A stretch of 64,000 nucleotides of DNA from Rhizobiaceae bacterium (lineage in GTDB: Bacteria > Pseudomonadota > Alphaproteobacteria > Rhizobiales > Rhizobiaceae), in assembly GCA_023953775.1 (NCBI GenBank), contig JAMLJD010000019.1:1-64000 (forward strand), read 5' to 3'. The notes under the pieces are model-generated. The model was not told the origin of the DNA. It worked only from the letters and a program-made list of their open reading frames with translations, and ran no database searches. The translations under genes and the position numbers were made by a program. Shown in pieces: positions 8,622-18,014 of the stretch. Every line of letters starts with the position of its first letter. Within the stretch, counting starts at the first letter, position 1.

Positions 8622-10106
8622 ATGTCCTTCCAGAAGCTCGACGACCTCTGCCGCCGCCTCGACGCGCTCGACCATGCGCTGGCGATCCTCGGCGCCGACG
8701 AGGCGACCCATATGGCGCCGGGCGGCGGCGAGGCCCGCGCCGAGGCGATGGCGGTGCTCGCCGGCATGCACCACCGGCAGGCCACCGCCCCGGAGATCGC
8801 CGACTGGATCGACACGGCGGAGCGGGAGCCTCTGAGCGAGGACCAGCGTGCCGCGCTCAGGGAATTCCGCCGCGTCCACACCAACCTGACCTGCCTTCCC
8901 GCCGAGTTCGTCGAGCGTCAGACCCGGACGCGCATGCGCTGCGAACAGCTCTGGCGCGAATTGCGGCCGCGCAACGACTGGGCCGGCTTCCTGCCGGCGC
9001 TCGACGCGGTGGTCGAACTGACCCGCGAGGAGGCACAGCGCCGCGCCCAGGTGCTGAAGGTCGATCCCTACGACGCGCTGATCGAGCAATACGACCCCGG
9101 CGGCCGGACCGCCGACATCGCGCCGCTGTTCGACGAGCTGAAGGGCTTCCTGGTGGATTTCGTGCCGCGCGCCCTCGAGGTGCAGGCGAAGCGCTTCGAG
9201 ACCCACCCGCTGCGCGCGCTGTCGGGCAGCTATGCGATCGAAAAGCAGCGAGAGCTCGGCCTGACGATGATGGCGGCGGTCGGTTTCGACGTAACCCGCG
9301 GCAGCCTGTCCGTCTCGCATCACCCGTTCTGCGGCGGCGTGCCGAGCGACGTCAGGATCACCACGCGCTATCGCTCCGACGAGTTCCTTTCGGCGCTGAT
9401 GGGCGTGCTGCACGAGACCGGCCACGCGCTCTACGAGCAGAACCTGCCGTCGGAATGGGCGCATTGGCCGCTCGGCAATGCCCGCGGCATGGCGATGCAC
9501 GAGAGCCAGAGCCTGTTCGTGGAAAAGCAGATCGGGCGCAATCCCGCCTTCTGGCGCTGGGCGCTGCCGGTTGTCGAGCGGCATCTGGGAGAAAGCTGGT
9601 CGCAGGACGACATCCTCGGTCACATCCTGCATGTCGAGCGCGGGCTGATCCGCGTCGATGCCGACGAAGTGACCTATCCGCTGCATGTCATCCTGCGCTT
9701 CGAGATCGAGCAGGAGCTGATTGCCGGCCGGCTCGACACCGCCGACCTGCCGGAGGCGTGGGATCGGCGCATGCGCGACTATCTCGGCCTGTCGACGCTG
9801 GACTCGCCCGCCGACGGCCCTATGCAGGACGTGCACTGGCCGAGCGGCGCCATCGGCTACTTCCCGTCCTATACGCTCGGCGCGATGATCGCGGCGCAGC
9901 AATGGGCCGCGATGTCGCGCGACCTCCCGGACATCGATGCCCGGCTCGCCGAAGGCCGTTTCGACGCGATCAACGAGTGGCGGCGCGAGAGGGTCTGGTC
10001 TGCCGGCTCACGCTGGTCGACACCGGAACTGATCGAGAAGGCGACGGGCGAACCGCTCAACGCAGCCTATTTCCGCGACCACCTCGAGCGGCGATACGGC
10101 GGCTGA
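8622..10106 (+). CDS. M32 family metallocarboxypeptidase (Taq type)
   Basis: 494-residue zinc carboxypeptidase that trims amino acids from peptide C-termini. HETGH at 264-268 gives two zinc histidines and the catalytic Glu; the third ligand is Glu294 in MAMHESQS, the family signature. HPFCGG and YEQNLP are further hallmarks of M32. Length matches the family (about 490-500). The ATG at 8622 follows the motor operon by 72 bases. No signal peptide, so cytoplasmic. Confidence 0.95.
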   Translation: MSFQKLDDLCRRLDALDHALAILGADEATHMAPGGGEARAEAMAVLAGMHHRQATAPEIADWIDTAEREPLSEDQRAALREFRRVHTNLTCLPAEFVERQTRTRMRCEQLWRELRPRNDWAGFLPALDAVVELTREEAQRRAQVLKVDPYDALIEQYDPGGRTADIAPLFDELKGFLVDFVPRALEVQAKRFETHPLRALSGSYAIEKQRELGLTMMAAVGFDVTRGSLSVSHHPFCGGVPSDVRITTRYRSDEFLSALMGVLHETGHALYEQNLPSEWAHWPLGNARGMAMHESQSLFVEKQIGRNPAFWRWALPVVERHLGESWSQDDILGHILHVERGLIRVDADEVTYPLHVILRFEIEQELIAGRLDTADLPEAWDRRMRDYLGLSTLDSPADGPMQDVHWPSGAIGYFPSYTLGAMIAAQQWAAMSRDLPDIDARLAEGRFDAINEWRRERVWSAGSRWSTPELIEKATGEPLNAAYFRDHLERRYGG

Positions 10107-10110
10107 CGGA

Positions 10111-10464
10111 TCAGATCCCCAGGAGCAGGGCGATCAGCGCCAGGACGGCCGGCAGCGCCTGGATGTAGAGGATGCGGATGCTGGCCGTGGCGGCGCCGAA
10201 CAGTCCGGCCACGATCACGCAGCCGAGAAAGAACGCCTTGATCGCGAAGCCGGCGTCGCCGAGCCACAGGCCCCAGGCGAGGCCGGCGACCAGAAAGCCG
10301 TTGTAGAGGCCCTGATTGGCCGCCAGCACCTTGGTCGCCGCGGCGAATTCCGGCGTGGTGCCGAACGCCTTCCTGCCGCGCGGCGTCTCCCACAGCGCCA
10401 TTTCGAGGATGACGATATAGACATGGATGAGGGCCACCAGGCCGATCAGGACAGTTGCGATCAT
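10111..10464 (-). CDS. DUF1304 family membrane protein
   Basis: 117 residues with about four hydrophobic helices and the motifs HVYIVILEMALWETPRG and FLVAGLAWG typical of DUF1304 small membrane proteins, whose function is unknown. GGGGAGGAAAG lies directly upstream of the ATG at 10462-10464. It is convergent with the carboxypeptidase gene, four bases apart, and divergent from the FAD dehydrogenase. Confidence 0.85.
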   Translation of the reverse strand: MIATVLIGLVALIHVYIVILEMALWETPRGRKAFGTTPEFAAATKVLAANQGLYNGFLVAGLAWGLWLGDAGFAIKAFFLGCVIVAGLFGAATASIRILYIQALPAVLALIALLLGI

Positions 10465-10640
10465 TCTCTTTCCTCCCCGGTGGCGTCCAGCCGCGCGCCG
10501 CCATTGACCACGGAAATCGAGACCGCCGCAAGTCTCACGGCAAGACCATGCCACACATCCTGAGCGTCGATTGGCCCCGGTGGCGTTGACGCACATCACG
10601 GTTTGGAGAAGATGGGCGCCGCCCGAGGGAGGAATGCGAC

Positions 10641-12299
10641 ATGGAAACGAGCGACGCGATCATCGTTGGCGGCGGGTTGGCGGGTCTCGTTGCCGCCGCC
10701 GAGCTGTGCGACCGCGGAAAGCGTGTCGTGCTCCTCGAGCAGGAGGGCGAGAACTCGCTCGGCGGACAGGCATTCTGGTCGCTCGGCGGCCTGTTCTTCG
10801 TCGACAGCCCCGAACAGCGGCGCATGCGCATCCGCGACAGCCGCGAACTGGCCCTGCAGGACTGGATGGGCTCGGCGCAGTTCGACCGGCCGGAAGACGA
10901 GTGGCCGCGCCGGACGGCGGAAGCCTATATCGATTTCGCGGCGGGCGAGATGCGCTCGTGGCTCTACGATATGGGCATGCGCTGGTTTCCGATCGTCGGC
11001 TGGGCCGAGCGCGGCGGCGCGCACGCGCATGGTCACGGCAATTCGGTGCCGCGTTTCCATTTGACCTGGGGCACCGGACCCGGCGTCGTCGAACCGTTCG
11101 AAAGGCGCGTCCGTGCCCATGCCGAGGCAGGGCTTCTGGAGATGAGGTTCCGCCACCGCGTGACGCGGATCGTCAAGGCCAAGGGGGCGGTGACCGGCGT
11201 CGCCGGCGACGTGCTCGAACCCTCGACGGTCCAGCGCGGCGAACAGTCCGGCCGCGAGGTGACGGGCGATTTCGAGATCGCTGCGCCGGTCGTCATCGTC
11301 ACGTCGGGTGGCATTGGCGGCAATTTCGACCTGGTACGCAAGAACTGGCCGCGCGACCGGCTCGGGCCGCCGCCGAGGACGATGGTCGCAGGCGTGCCGC
11401 ACCATGTCGACGGGCTGATGGTCGGCATCACAAAGAAGGCAGGCGCGGCGACGATCAACACCGACCGCATGTGGCACTATACCGAAGGCGTGAAGAACTG
11501 GTCGCCGATCTGGCCCGATCACGGCATCCGCATCCTGCCGGGCCCGTCTTCGATGTGGTTCGACGCGACCGGCAACCGGCTTCCCGCACCCTGCCTTCCC
11601 GGCTTCGACACGCTGTCGACGCTGCAGCACATCCTTGCGACCGGCTACGACTATTCGTGGTTCATCCTGACCGAGGCCGTGATCAAGAAGGAGTTCGCGC
11701 TGTCCGGTTCGGAGCAGAATCCCGACATCACGTCGAAGAGCTGGCGCAACGTGCTCAAGAGCCGCCGGGGCGCCGGCGTGCAGGCGCCGGTCAGGGCGTT
11801 CATGGACAAGGGCGAGGACTTCATCGTCAAGAACACGCTGCCGGCGCTCGTCGAGGCGATGAACACGATGACCGGGTCCAAGCTGCTCGACCACGCCCAC
11901 ATACAGGCGCAGGTCGAGGCGCGCGACCGCGAGATCGACAACAGCTTCTCCAAGGATGCGCAGGTGACGGCCATCCGTGGCGCGCGCAACTATCTCGGCG
12001 ACCGGCTGATCCGGACCGCCAAGCCGCACAAGTTCCTTGATCCGAAAAACGGGCCGCTCATTGCCGTCAAGCTGCATATCCTGACGCGCAAGACGCTGGG
12101 CGGCCTGCACACCGATCTCGACGGACGCGTGCTCGACGGCGATGGCGAACCCGTGGCCGGCCTTTATGCGGCAGGCGAGGTGGCGGGCTTCGGCGGCGGC
12201 GGTTATCACGGCTACAACGCGCTCGAGGGAACCTTCCTCGGCGGCTGCCTGTTCTCGGGCAGGAACACCGGCCGCAGGGCGGCCGCGGACATCGGCTGA
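10641..12299 (+). CDS. FAD-binding dehydrogenase (fumarate reductase/KstD-like flavoprotein)
   Basis: 552 residues. IIVGGGLAGLVAA at about 7-19 is the FAD ADP-binding motif, and the C-terminal GLYAAGEVAGFGGGG with LGGCLFSGR closes the FAD site as in the fumarate reductase and 3-ketosteroid dehydrogenase superfamily. Rhizobial relatives are annotated only as FAD-binding dehydrogenase and the substrate is unknown. GGGAGG lies 10 bases upstream of the ATG. The amidohydrolase gene begins 18 bases after its stop, suggesting one operon. Confidence 0.9.
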   Translation: METSDAIIVGGGLAGLVAAAELCDRGKRVVLLEQEGENSLGGQAFWSLGGLFFVDSPEQRRMRIRDSRELALQDWMGSAQFDRPEDEWPRRTAEAYIDFAAGEMRSWLYDMGMRWFPIVGWAERGGAHAHGHGNSVPRFHLTWGTGPGVVEPFERRVRAHAEAGLLEMRFRHRVTRIVKAKGAVTGVAGDVLEPSTVQRGEQSGREVTGDFEIAAPVVIVTSGGIGGNFDLVRKNWPRDRLGPPPRTMVAGVPHHVDGLMVGITKKAGAATINTDRMWHYTEGVKNWSPIWPDHGIRILPGPSSMWFDATGNRLPAPCLPGFDTLSTLQHILATGYDYSWFILTEAVIKKEFALSGSEQNPDITSKSWRNVLKSRRGAGVQAPVRAFMDKGEDFIVKNTLPALVEAMNTMTGSKLLDHAHIQAQVEARDREIDNSFSKDAQVTAIRGARNYLGDRLIRTAKPHKFLDPKNGPLIAVKLHILTRKTLGGLHTDLDGRVLDGDGEPVAGLYAAGEVAGFGGGGYHGYNALEGTFLGGCLFSGRNTGRRAAADIG

Positions 12300-12317
12300 C
12301 GATCGGGGCAGGGTCAC

Positions 12318-13466
12318 ATGCAGCTTTCCAACCAGGATCTGGTCGAACTCGTCGCGTGGCGCCGGCGGCTGCACAGGCGGCCGGAGATCTCCGGCGAGGA
12401 AGAGGAAACGGCGCGCGCCGTGGTCGAATTTCTCGAGCCCACCCGTCCTGATCGCGTGCTGACCGGCATGGGCGGCCATGGCGTCGCCGTCGTCTACGAG
12501 GGCGCGGAACCGGGACCGACTGTTCTGTTCCGCTCCGAACTTGACGCCCTGCCGATTGAGGAATTGTCCGGGATCGAGCATCGCAGCGAGGTCGCCGGCA
12601 AGGGACATATGTGCGGCCATGACGGCCATACCACGATCCTTGCGGCTCTTGCCCGGCAGTTCGCGCGCCGGCGGCCCGCCCGCGGGCGCGTGGTGCTGAT
12701 GTTCCAGCCGGCGGAGGAGACCGGCGACGGGGCTGCGGGCGTCACCGCCGATCCGCGCTACGAGGACATCAAGCCGGATTTCGCCTTTTCCCTGCACAAT
12801 CTGCCTGGCACGCGACTCGGCCATGTGCGTCTCAAGGAGGGCGTGGTCAACTGCGCCTCGCGTGGCATGCGGATCGTGCTCGAGGGCAAGACCGCGCACT
12901 CTTCGATGCCGGAGACCGGCGTATCGCCGATGAATGCGGTGTCGCGGCTGATGCCGGCGCTGACGGCGCTGACCGCCGGCCACTTCACGTCCGACGACTT
13001 CGCGATGGTGACGGTCTCGCATGCGTCGATGGGCGAGCCGACATTCGGCGTCGCGCCGGGCCGGGCCGAGATCCGGGCGACGCTCAGGACGCGGCTCGAC
13101 GAACGCATGGCGGCGCTGTGCGTGTCGGCGGAAGGGCTTGTCCGCGACGCGGCGGAGAAGGACGGCCTTCGCCATTCGGTCGACTATCACGAGATCTTCG
13201 TCGCCAGCATGAACGCACCGGATGCCGTCGCGCATCTTCGCGCAGCGCTCGATGCCGAGGGCGTCAGCCATGACGAGGAGGAGCTGCCGATGCGCGCATC
13301 GGAGGATTTCGGCCGTTTCGGGCACGGCGCCAGTTCGGCGATGTTCTTTCTCGGCAGCGGCGAGGATCACCCGCAGCTTCACAATCCCGACTACGACTTT
13401 CCGGACGATCTGATTCCGATCGGCTACCGGGTGTTCATGCGCACCGCGCGCGACCTTCTGGGATAG
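12318..13466 (+). CDS. M20D family amidohydrolase
   Basis: 382-residue metal-dependent amidohydrolase related to hippurate hydrolase, IAA-amino-acid hydrolase and N-acyl-amino-acid deacylases. It opens with WRRRLHRRPEISGEE; CGHDGHT holds metal ligands and MFQPAEETGDGA the catalytic glutamates. A dimerisation domain with KTAHSSMPETG follows. Start is 18 bases after the FAD dehydrogenase. A second M20D enzyme occurs at 31567-32739. The acyl group removed is not predictable. Confidence 0.92.
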   Translation: MQLSNQDLVELVAWRRRLHRRPEISGEEEETARAVVEFLEPTRPDRVLTGMGGHGVAVVYEGAEPGPTVLFRSELDALPIEELSGIEHRSEVAGKGHMCGHDGHTTILAALARQFARRRPARGRVVLMFQPAEETGDGAAGVTADPRYEDIKPDFAFSLHNLPGTRLGHVRLKEGVVNCASRGMRIVLEGKTAHSSMPETGVSPMNAVSRLMPALTALTAGHFTSDDFAMVTVSHASMGEPTFGVAPGRAEIRATLRTRLDERMAALCVSAEGLVRDAAEKDGLRHSVDYHEIFVASMNAPDAVAHLRAALDAEGVSHDEEELPMRASEDFGRFGHGASSAMFFLGSGEDHPQLHNPDYDFPDDLIPIGYRVFMRTARDLLG

Positions 13467-13481
13467 CCCCGGGCCGCGCCG

Positions 13482-13943
13482 CTACAGATACGCCTCGACC
13501 AGCCGCGCCTTCTCCATGTCCTTCGGCCGCCCGAAGAGCCGAAATATATCCCGCTGCTCGGCCAGCGCGGGTATGAACAGGCGTGTGCCAGCGACGTCGA
13601 TGCCGATCCGGCTCCGGGGTATCAGCGGCATCCACGAACCGTCGCGGAAGAAATGAAGATCGCCCATCGTTTCGATGGGCACCCGGCTTTCCGCCTCGAC
13701 CCTCAGATAGGGGCTCGAATTGAACAGTCCGTGCGGGTCCGGCTCGCCTTCCGCGACGCCCCAGCAAGCGAGAAAGCGGAGGATCGTGGCGCGCGCGCCT
13801 ATCAGGTCGACATCGTCGGGCTCGACGCCCTCTACGCCCGCCAGCACCAGCGCCGCGCTGCCGATAATCCACCAATCGTCCGCCCCGTCGGGCGCGGCCT
13901 CGCCGATCGCCCTGAACGTTCGCTCCAGTGCGGCGTCGGTCAT
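13482..13943 (-). CDS. nucleotidyltransferase-fold (MNT-like) small protein
   Basis: 153 residues, not matched to a named family. IIGSAALVLAG (GS at 28-29) followed by DDVDLIGA (43-50) resembles the GS-x(n)-DxD core of minimal nucleotidyltransferases and antitoxin-type MNT proteins. No partner HEPN protein is adjacent. Its ATG overlaps the TGA of the ABC exporter gene (ATGA), so the two are translationally coupled. Function is unknown; the nucleotidyltransferase assignment is an inference from the motif. Confidence 0.7.
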   Translation of the reverse strand: MTDAALERTFRAIGEAAPDGADDWWIIGSAALVLAGVEGVEPDDVDLIGARATILRFLACWGVAEGEPDPHGLFNSSPYLRVEAESRVPIETMGDLHFFRDGSWMPLIPRSRIGIDVAGTRLFIPALAEQRDIFRLFGRPKDMEKARLVEAYL

Positions 13944-15742
13944 TCGGCCGCGCGGCCGAAGGCGGCGGCGCCGGCGTCGAACTGCAGGCGCGCCAGCCGC
14001 GCATAGACGCCGTCTCTCGCGACGAGGCTCTTGTGCGTGCCTTCCTCGACGATGCGTCCGTCATCGACCACGAGGATGCGGTCGGCCTTGAGCACGGTGG
14101 CGAGCCGGTGGGCGATCACAAGCGTCGTGCGGCCCTCCATCAGCCGTTCGAGCCCCTGCTGGACCAGCGTCTCGCTTTCGGCGTCGAGCGCCGACGTCGC
14201 CTCGTCGAGGAGCAGGATCGGCGCGTCGCGCAGGATCGCGCGGGCAATCGCGATCCGCTGGCGCTGACCGCCGGAAAGCGTGATGCCGCGTTCGCCGACC
14301 TGCGTGTCGTAGCCCTTGTCCAGAGCAGTGATGAAGTCGTGCGCGAGCGCGTCCCGGGCGGCCTTTTCGATGTCGGCGTCCGATGCGTCAGGGCGTCCGA
14401 ACGCGATGTTGTCGCGGGCGGTGGCGGCAAAGACCGTCACGTCCTGGGGCACGATCGCGATGCGCCGGCGCACCTCCTCGGGGTCGGCCCCGGTCAGGTC
14501 GACGCCGTCGATCAGGATCCTGCCCTCGGCCGGATCGTAGTAGCGCAGCACCAGCGAGAAGATCGTCGTCTTGCCGGCGCCGGACGGGCCGACGATGGCG
14601 ACCGTCTCTCCCGGCTTCACGGCGAACGACAGGCCGTTGAGCGCCGAGACGCCCGGCCGGGTCGGATAGCGGAACGAGACGTCGCGGAATTCGAGGCTTC
14701 CGGTGGCCGGAACGGGCAGAGCCTCGGGGTTTGCGGGGGCGGCGATGGACGGCCTCTCGTCCAGCAGCTCCGTCAGCCTTTCGGCCGCGCCGGCTGCCTG
14801 GCTCAATTCCCCCCAGACCTCAGACAGCGCACCGAGCGCGCCGGCAGCGAAGACCGAATAGAGCAGGAACTGGCTGAGCGTTCCGGCCGACATGGTGCCG
14901 GCGAGCACGTCGCGTGACCCGAACCACAACACGCCGACGACCGAGGTGAAGATGGTCAGAATCGCGAAGAAGGTCAGGAAGGCGCGGGCGAGCACCGAGG
15001 AGCGCGCTGCCTCGAAGGCGGCGTCCACGGCCGCCGCGAAGCGTCCGGAGACAAGCTTCTCGTTGGTGAAGGCCTGCAGGGTCCGGACCGCGCCGATATG
15101 CTCGGCCGCATAGGCGGTTGCGTCGGCGAGGGTGTCCTGAGCCATGCGCGACTTGCGCCGGACCGAGCGCCCGAAGGCGACGAGCGGCAGCACGATCAGC
15201 GGGATCGCCGCCAGGACGAGGCCGGAGAGCTTCGGCGAGGTGACGACCATCATCGCGACGGCGCCGAGGCCCAGGATGATGTTGCGCAGGGCGACGGATG
15301 CGGTCGCGCCGACCGCCGACTTGATCTGGGTCGTGTCGGCCGTCAGGCGGGAGACGATCTCGCCCGACTGCGCGGTGTCGAAGAAGGCCGGCGACAGGCG
15401 GGTGACATGCGCGAACACCTCGCGGCGGATGTCGGCCACAACGCGCTCGCCGAGCGTGATGACGAAATAGTAGCGGCATGCCGAGGCCAGCGCGAGCACC
15501 GCGGCGATCGCCACCAGCATCGAGAAGTAGTTTGCGATGAAGGTCGGATCGGAGCCGGAGAAGCCGTGGTCGATCATGCGGCGGACCGCAAGCGGCAGCG
15601 TCAGCGTCGTCGCGGCGGCAAGGCTCAGAAAGAACAGCGCGGCGGCGACCTTGCCGCGGTAGCGCATCAAATAGGGGAAGAGCTTGCGCAGCGGCCCGAT
15701 CGAGCGCCGTTTCTCGATGATGTCGATCGTTGCGTCGGCCAT
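13940..15742 (-). CDS. ABC exporter, fused transmembrane and ATPase domains (MsbA-like)
   Basis: 600-residue half transporter. Six membrane helices occupy about 30-310 (type I exporter fold with LPLAVRRMIDHGF), then the ATPase domain with Walker A GPSGAGKT (385-392), Q-loop PQDV, signature LSGGQ (489-493) and Walker B ILLLDEATSALD. Such homodimers export lipids or hydrophobic compounds. It lies divergently from the L31 gene; the downstream nucleotidyltransferase-like gene overlaps its stop by four bases. Confidence 0.93.
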   Translation of the reverse strand: MADATIDIIEKRRSIGPLRKLFPYLMRYRGKVAAALFFLSLAAATTLTLPLAVRRMIDHGFSGSDPTFIANYFSMLVAIAAVLALASACRYYFVITLGERVVADIRREVFAHVTRLSPAFFDTAQSGEIVSRLTADTTQIKSAVGATASVALRNIILGLGAVAMMVVTSPKLSGLVLAAIPLIVLPLVAFGRSVRRKSRMAQDTLADATAYAAEHIGAVRTLQAFTNEKLVSGRFAAAVDAAFEAARSSVLARAFLTFFAILTIFTSVVGVLWFGSRDVLAGTMSAGTLSQFLLYSVFAAGALGALSEVWGELSQAAGAAERLTELLDERPSIAAPANPEALPVPATGSLEFRDVSFRYPTRPGVSALNGLSFAVKPGETVAIVGPSGAGKTTIFSLVLRYYDPAEGRILIDGVDLTGADPEEVRRRIAIVPQDVTVFAATARDNIAFGRPDASDADIEKAARDALAHDFITALDKGYDTQVGERGITLSGGQRQRIAIARAILRDAPILLLDEATSALDAESETLVQQGLERLMEGRTTLVIAHRLATVLKADRILVVDDGRIVEEGTHKSLVARDGVYARLARLQFDAGAAAFGRAAE

Positions 15743-15785
15743 TTCCCGCCCCCGGCGTGCGCCGCAATTCGCTGTATCCGCGGCC

Positions 15786-15814
15786 TTGTGGTTTCACGAC
15801 GGCTGATGTATAGG
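15786..15814 (+). promoter_or_regulatory. candidate promoter of the L31 gene
   Basis: TTGTGG (15786-15791), a 17-base spacer and TATAGG (15809-15814), followed by a GC-rich discriminator CACGCCGAC. The leader downstream contains a hairpin with arms GAAGCCG and CGGCTTC around TAGCCCTCAAAGGC. A very similar -10, discriminator and hairpin layout precedes the L32 gene. Confidence 0.55.
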
Positions 15815-15934
15815 CACGCCGACCTTTTCGGAAGCCGTAGCCCTCAAAGGCCGCGGCTTCAAGTTTTCAGGCGTGGGTGACATCGCCGCAGGTGCCGGCA
15901 CCGCGCGAGACCCGCACAGGACAGGACAGAAGCG

Positions 15935-16156
15935 ATGAAGACCGAAATCCATCCCGACTACCACACCATCAAGGTCGTGATGACCGACGGCACCGAGTAC
16001 ACGACCCGTTCGACCTGGGGCAAGGAAGGCGATACGATGAACCTCGATATCGATCCGACCACGCATCCGGCCTGGACCGGTGGGCAGCAGACGCTGCTCG
16101 ACCGCGGTGGCCGCCTGTCGAAGTTCAAGAAGCGCTACGAAGGCCTCGGCATCTGA
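15935..16156 (+). CDS. rpmE: 50S ribosomal protein bL31 (zinc-free type)
   Basis: 73 residues beginning [19 protein letters not shown], the bL31 signature, and ending in [10 protein letters not shown]. It contains no cysteines, so it is the C-minus form that does not bind zinc. AGGACAGAAGCG precedes the ATG. It is monocistronic: a promoter-like sequence with a structured leader lies upstream and a strong intrinsic terminator 25 bases downstream. Confidence 0.97.
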   Translation: MKTEIHPDYHTIKVVMTDGTEYTTRSTWGKEGDTMNLDIDPTTHPAWTGGQQTLLDRGGRLSKFKKRYEGLGI

Positions 16157-16181
16157 TCGCCAGCAGCCGGAAACAGCTTCG

Positions 16182-16209
16182 AAAACCCGCCCTCGTGGCG
16201 GGTTTTTCT
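16182..16209 (+). terminator. intrinsic terminator after L31
   Basis: Stem AAAACCCGCC / GGCGGGTTTT (16182-16191 and 16197-16206) with a five-base loop, followed by T residues. It lies 25 bases after the L31 stop. Confidence 0.9.
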
Positions 16210-16327
16210 TTGATGCCTGGCCGAAACTTGCGCGTTTTCGGCATGGCTTGGCCAAAAAACGGTGCGTGAGGGCTGCGTTTTGGCGTGATTTCGGGTCTCC
16301 CGTAAGGGCCCGGCCCTTCCGCTGGGA

Positions 16328-16630
16328 TCAGGAACGCGGCGTGTCGCTGTGGCCGAGATCGCGGTCCGGCCACACCACGTCGCGTATCTTCTGCTTGAGG
16401 ACCTTGGCCTCGGGAAAGCCGCCGTCGCGCTTGCGCTCCCAGACGATCACGCCGTCGACGGCGATCTCGAACACGCCGCCGGTGCCGGGGACGAGGGCGA
16501 CCTCGCGGAGATCGGGCCCGAAGGTCGACAGCAGCTCCTGCGCCATCCAGGCGGAGCGCAGGAGCCACTGGCACTGGGTGCAATAGGTGATCGCGATGCG
16601 CGGCCTGGTATCGTCGGCCGCGCCGGTCAT
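16328..16630 (-). CDS. SelT/SelW/SelH (Rdx) family thioredoxin-like protein
   Basis: 100-residue thioredoxin-like fold protein of the Rdx family. ITYCTQCQW carries the CxxC redox pair at Cys17 and Cys20, and the Cys replaces selenocysteine of the eukaryotic SelW relatives. [15 protein letters not shown] and [13 protein letters not shown] are the other family blocks. Its ATG overlaps the YebC stop (ATGA), so it is coupled to yebC. Exact redox partner is unknown. Confidence 0.88.
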   Translation of the reverse strand: MTGAADDTRPRIAITYCTQCQWLLRSAWMAQELLSTFGPDLREVALVPGTGGVFEIAVDGVIVWERKRDGGFPEAKVLKQKIRDVVWPDRDLGHSDTPRS

Positions 16631-17376
16631 GCCGCGCTCAAGCGCGCGAGAACCTCGTCGTCGACCTCGAAATTGGCGTAGACGTTCTGGACGTCGTCGT
16701 CGTCGTCGAGCGTGGCGATCAGCTTCAGCACCGACTGCGCCTTTTCCTCGTCGACGGGCGTGCCGGTCTGCGGCTTCCAAATCGTCTTGATCTGCTCGGC
16801 CTCGCCGAGCGCGGCCTCGAGCGCGCTGGTGACGTCGCCGATGTCCTCGAAGGCGCAGATGATCGTGTGCCCGTCCTCGTCGCTGACGATGTCTTGCGCG
16901 CCGGCCTCGATGGCGGCTTCCATCACCGCGTCGGCATCGCCGGCCGAGGCCGGGTAGACGATCTCGCCGACCCGGTCGAACATGAAGGCGACCGAGCCGG
17001 TCTCGCCCAGCGCGCCGCCGGCCTTGGTGAAGGCGGCGCGGACGTTGGAGGCGGTGCGGTTGCGGTTGTCGGTAAGCGCCTCGACGATGACCGCGACGCC
17101 GCCCGGCCCGTAGCCCTCGTAGCGGACTTCCTCGTAATTCTCGGAATCACCGCCCGCCGCCTTGTTGATGGCGCGCTGGATGTTGTCCTTGGGCATGGAC
17201 TGCGCCTTGGCGTTCTGGACGGCCAGACGCAGGCGCGGGTTCATGTCGGGATCGGGCGTGCCCATCTTGGCCGCGACGGTGATCTCGCGCGCGAGCTTGG
17301 AAAACATCTTGGAGCGGACCGCGTCCTGACGGCCCTTGCGGTGCATGATGTTCTTGAACTGTGAATGGCCGGCCAT
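16627..17376 (-). CDS. YebC/PmpR family protein
   Basis: 249 residues starting [18 protein letters not shown], a signature of YebC/PmpR. Members bind DNA as regulators, and recent work ties some (YebC/TACO1) to translation through polyproline. The three-domain pattern is complete, with [19 protein letters not shown] and NLRRAFTKAGG-like text in the middle. It usually precedes ruvC; here it is followed by a SelW-like gene with a four-base overlap. Confidence 0.95.
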   Translation of the reverse strand: MAGHSQFKNIMHRKGRQDAVRSKMFSKLAREITVAAKMGTPDPDMNPRLRLAVQNAKAQSMPKDNIQRAINKAAGGDSENYEEVRYEGYGPGGVAVIVEALTDNRNRTASNVRAAFTKAGGALGETGSVAFMFDRVGEIVYPASAGDADAVMEAAIEAGAQDIVSDEDGHTIICAFEDIGDVTSALEAALGEAEQIKTIWKPQTGTPVDEEKAQSVLKLIATLDDDDDVQNVYANFEVDDEVLARLSAA

Positions 17377-17456
17377 GGCACCCCTTTTTCGTCGGTCCTG
17401 TCTGGAATGGCGCGCTATATAGAAAAATTGCCGCTCAACGTCCAGAAGGAGCCGTC

Positions 17457-17942
17457 ATGGCGATGCAGACCGTCACACTCCCGGCCATGCCGCTCGCCGG
17501 CGGCTGCCAGTGCGGGGCGGTGCGCTACCGCGTCACCGGCGCTCCGATCGTCTTCTACCTCTGCCATTGCAGCGAGTGCCAAAGACACACATCGAGCGCC
17601 TTCGGCGAATCGCTGCGCATCCACGCATCCGACCTGGAGATCGAGGGTCCGTTGAAGACGGTCACGCGGGTCGCCGAGTCCGGCCGGGTCCGCGAGGGGC
17701 ATTTCTGCGCCGAATGCGGCGTCCGCCTCTATCACGGCACGGCGGGCGCCGAGCAGGTCAACATCAAGGCCGGAACGCTCGACGATACGTCCTGGCTTAT
17801 CCCGGCCGGCCACATCTGGGTGCGCTCGAAGCAGCCCTTCTTCCCGATAGCGGCCGACGAGCCGAGCTACGACGAACAGCCGGCGGACGGGTACAAGGCC
17901 CTGACCGAGCGCTGGCAGGCGATGACCGGCGAGGCCGGCTGA
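17457..17942 (+). CDS. GFA-type zinc protein (glutathione-dependent formaldehyde-activating family)
   Basis: 161 residues with the cysteine set of the GFA/CENP-V fold: GGCQCGAVRY, CHCSECQR and FCAECGVRLYHG, which bind structural and catalytic zinc. Founding members were said to promote S-hydroxymethylglutathione formation, but most members are of unsure function. AGAAGGAGC lies just upstream of the ATG at 17457. It is divergent from yebC. Confidence 0.9.
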   Translation: MAMQTVTLPAMPLAGGCQCGAVRYRVTGAPIVFYLCHCSECQRHTSSAFGESLRIHASDLEIEGPLKTVTRVAESGRVREGHFCAECGVRLYHGTAGAEQVNIKAGTLDDTSWLIPAGHIWVRSKQPFFPIAADEPSYDEQPADGYKALTERWQAMTGEAG

Positions 17943-18014
17943 ACGCACGGCAGCGACGCAGGAGGCCACCCCGGGGCGAGGCGGCCGTCCCTTCGTCGCA
18001 ACCCGAGCGGGCAG

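Noticed and set aside
7416-13382. Two very long minus-strand frames opposite the motor pair, carboxypeptidase, FAD enzyme and amidohydrolase
   Set aside because: Antisense shadows of high-GC coding sequence; no domain or start signal.
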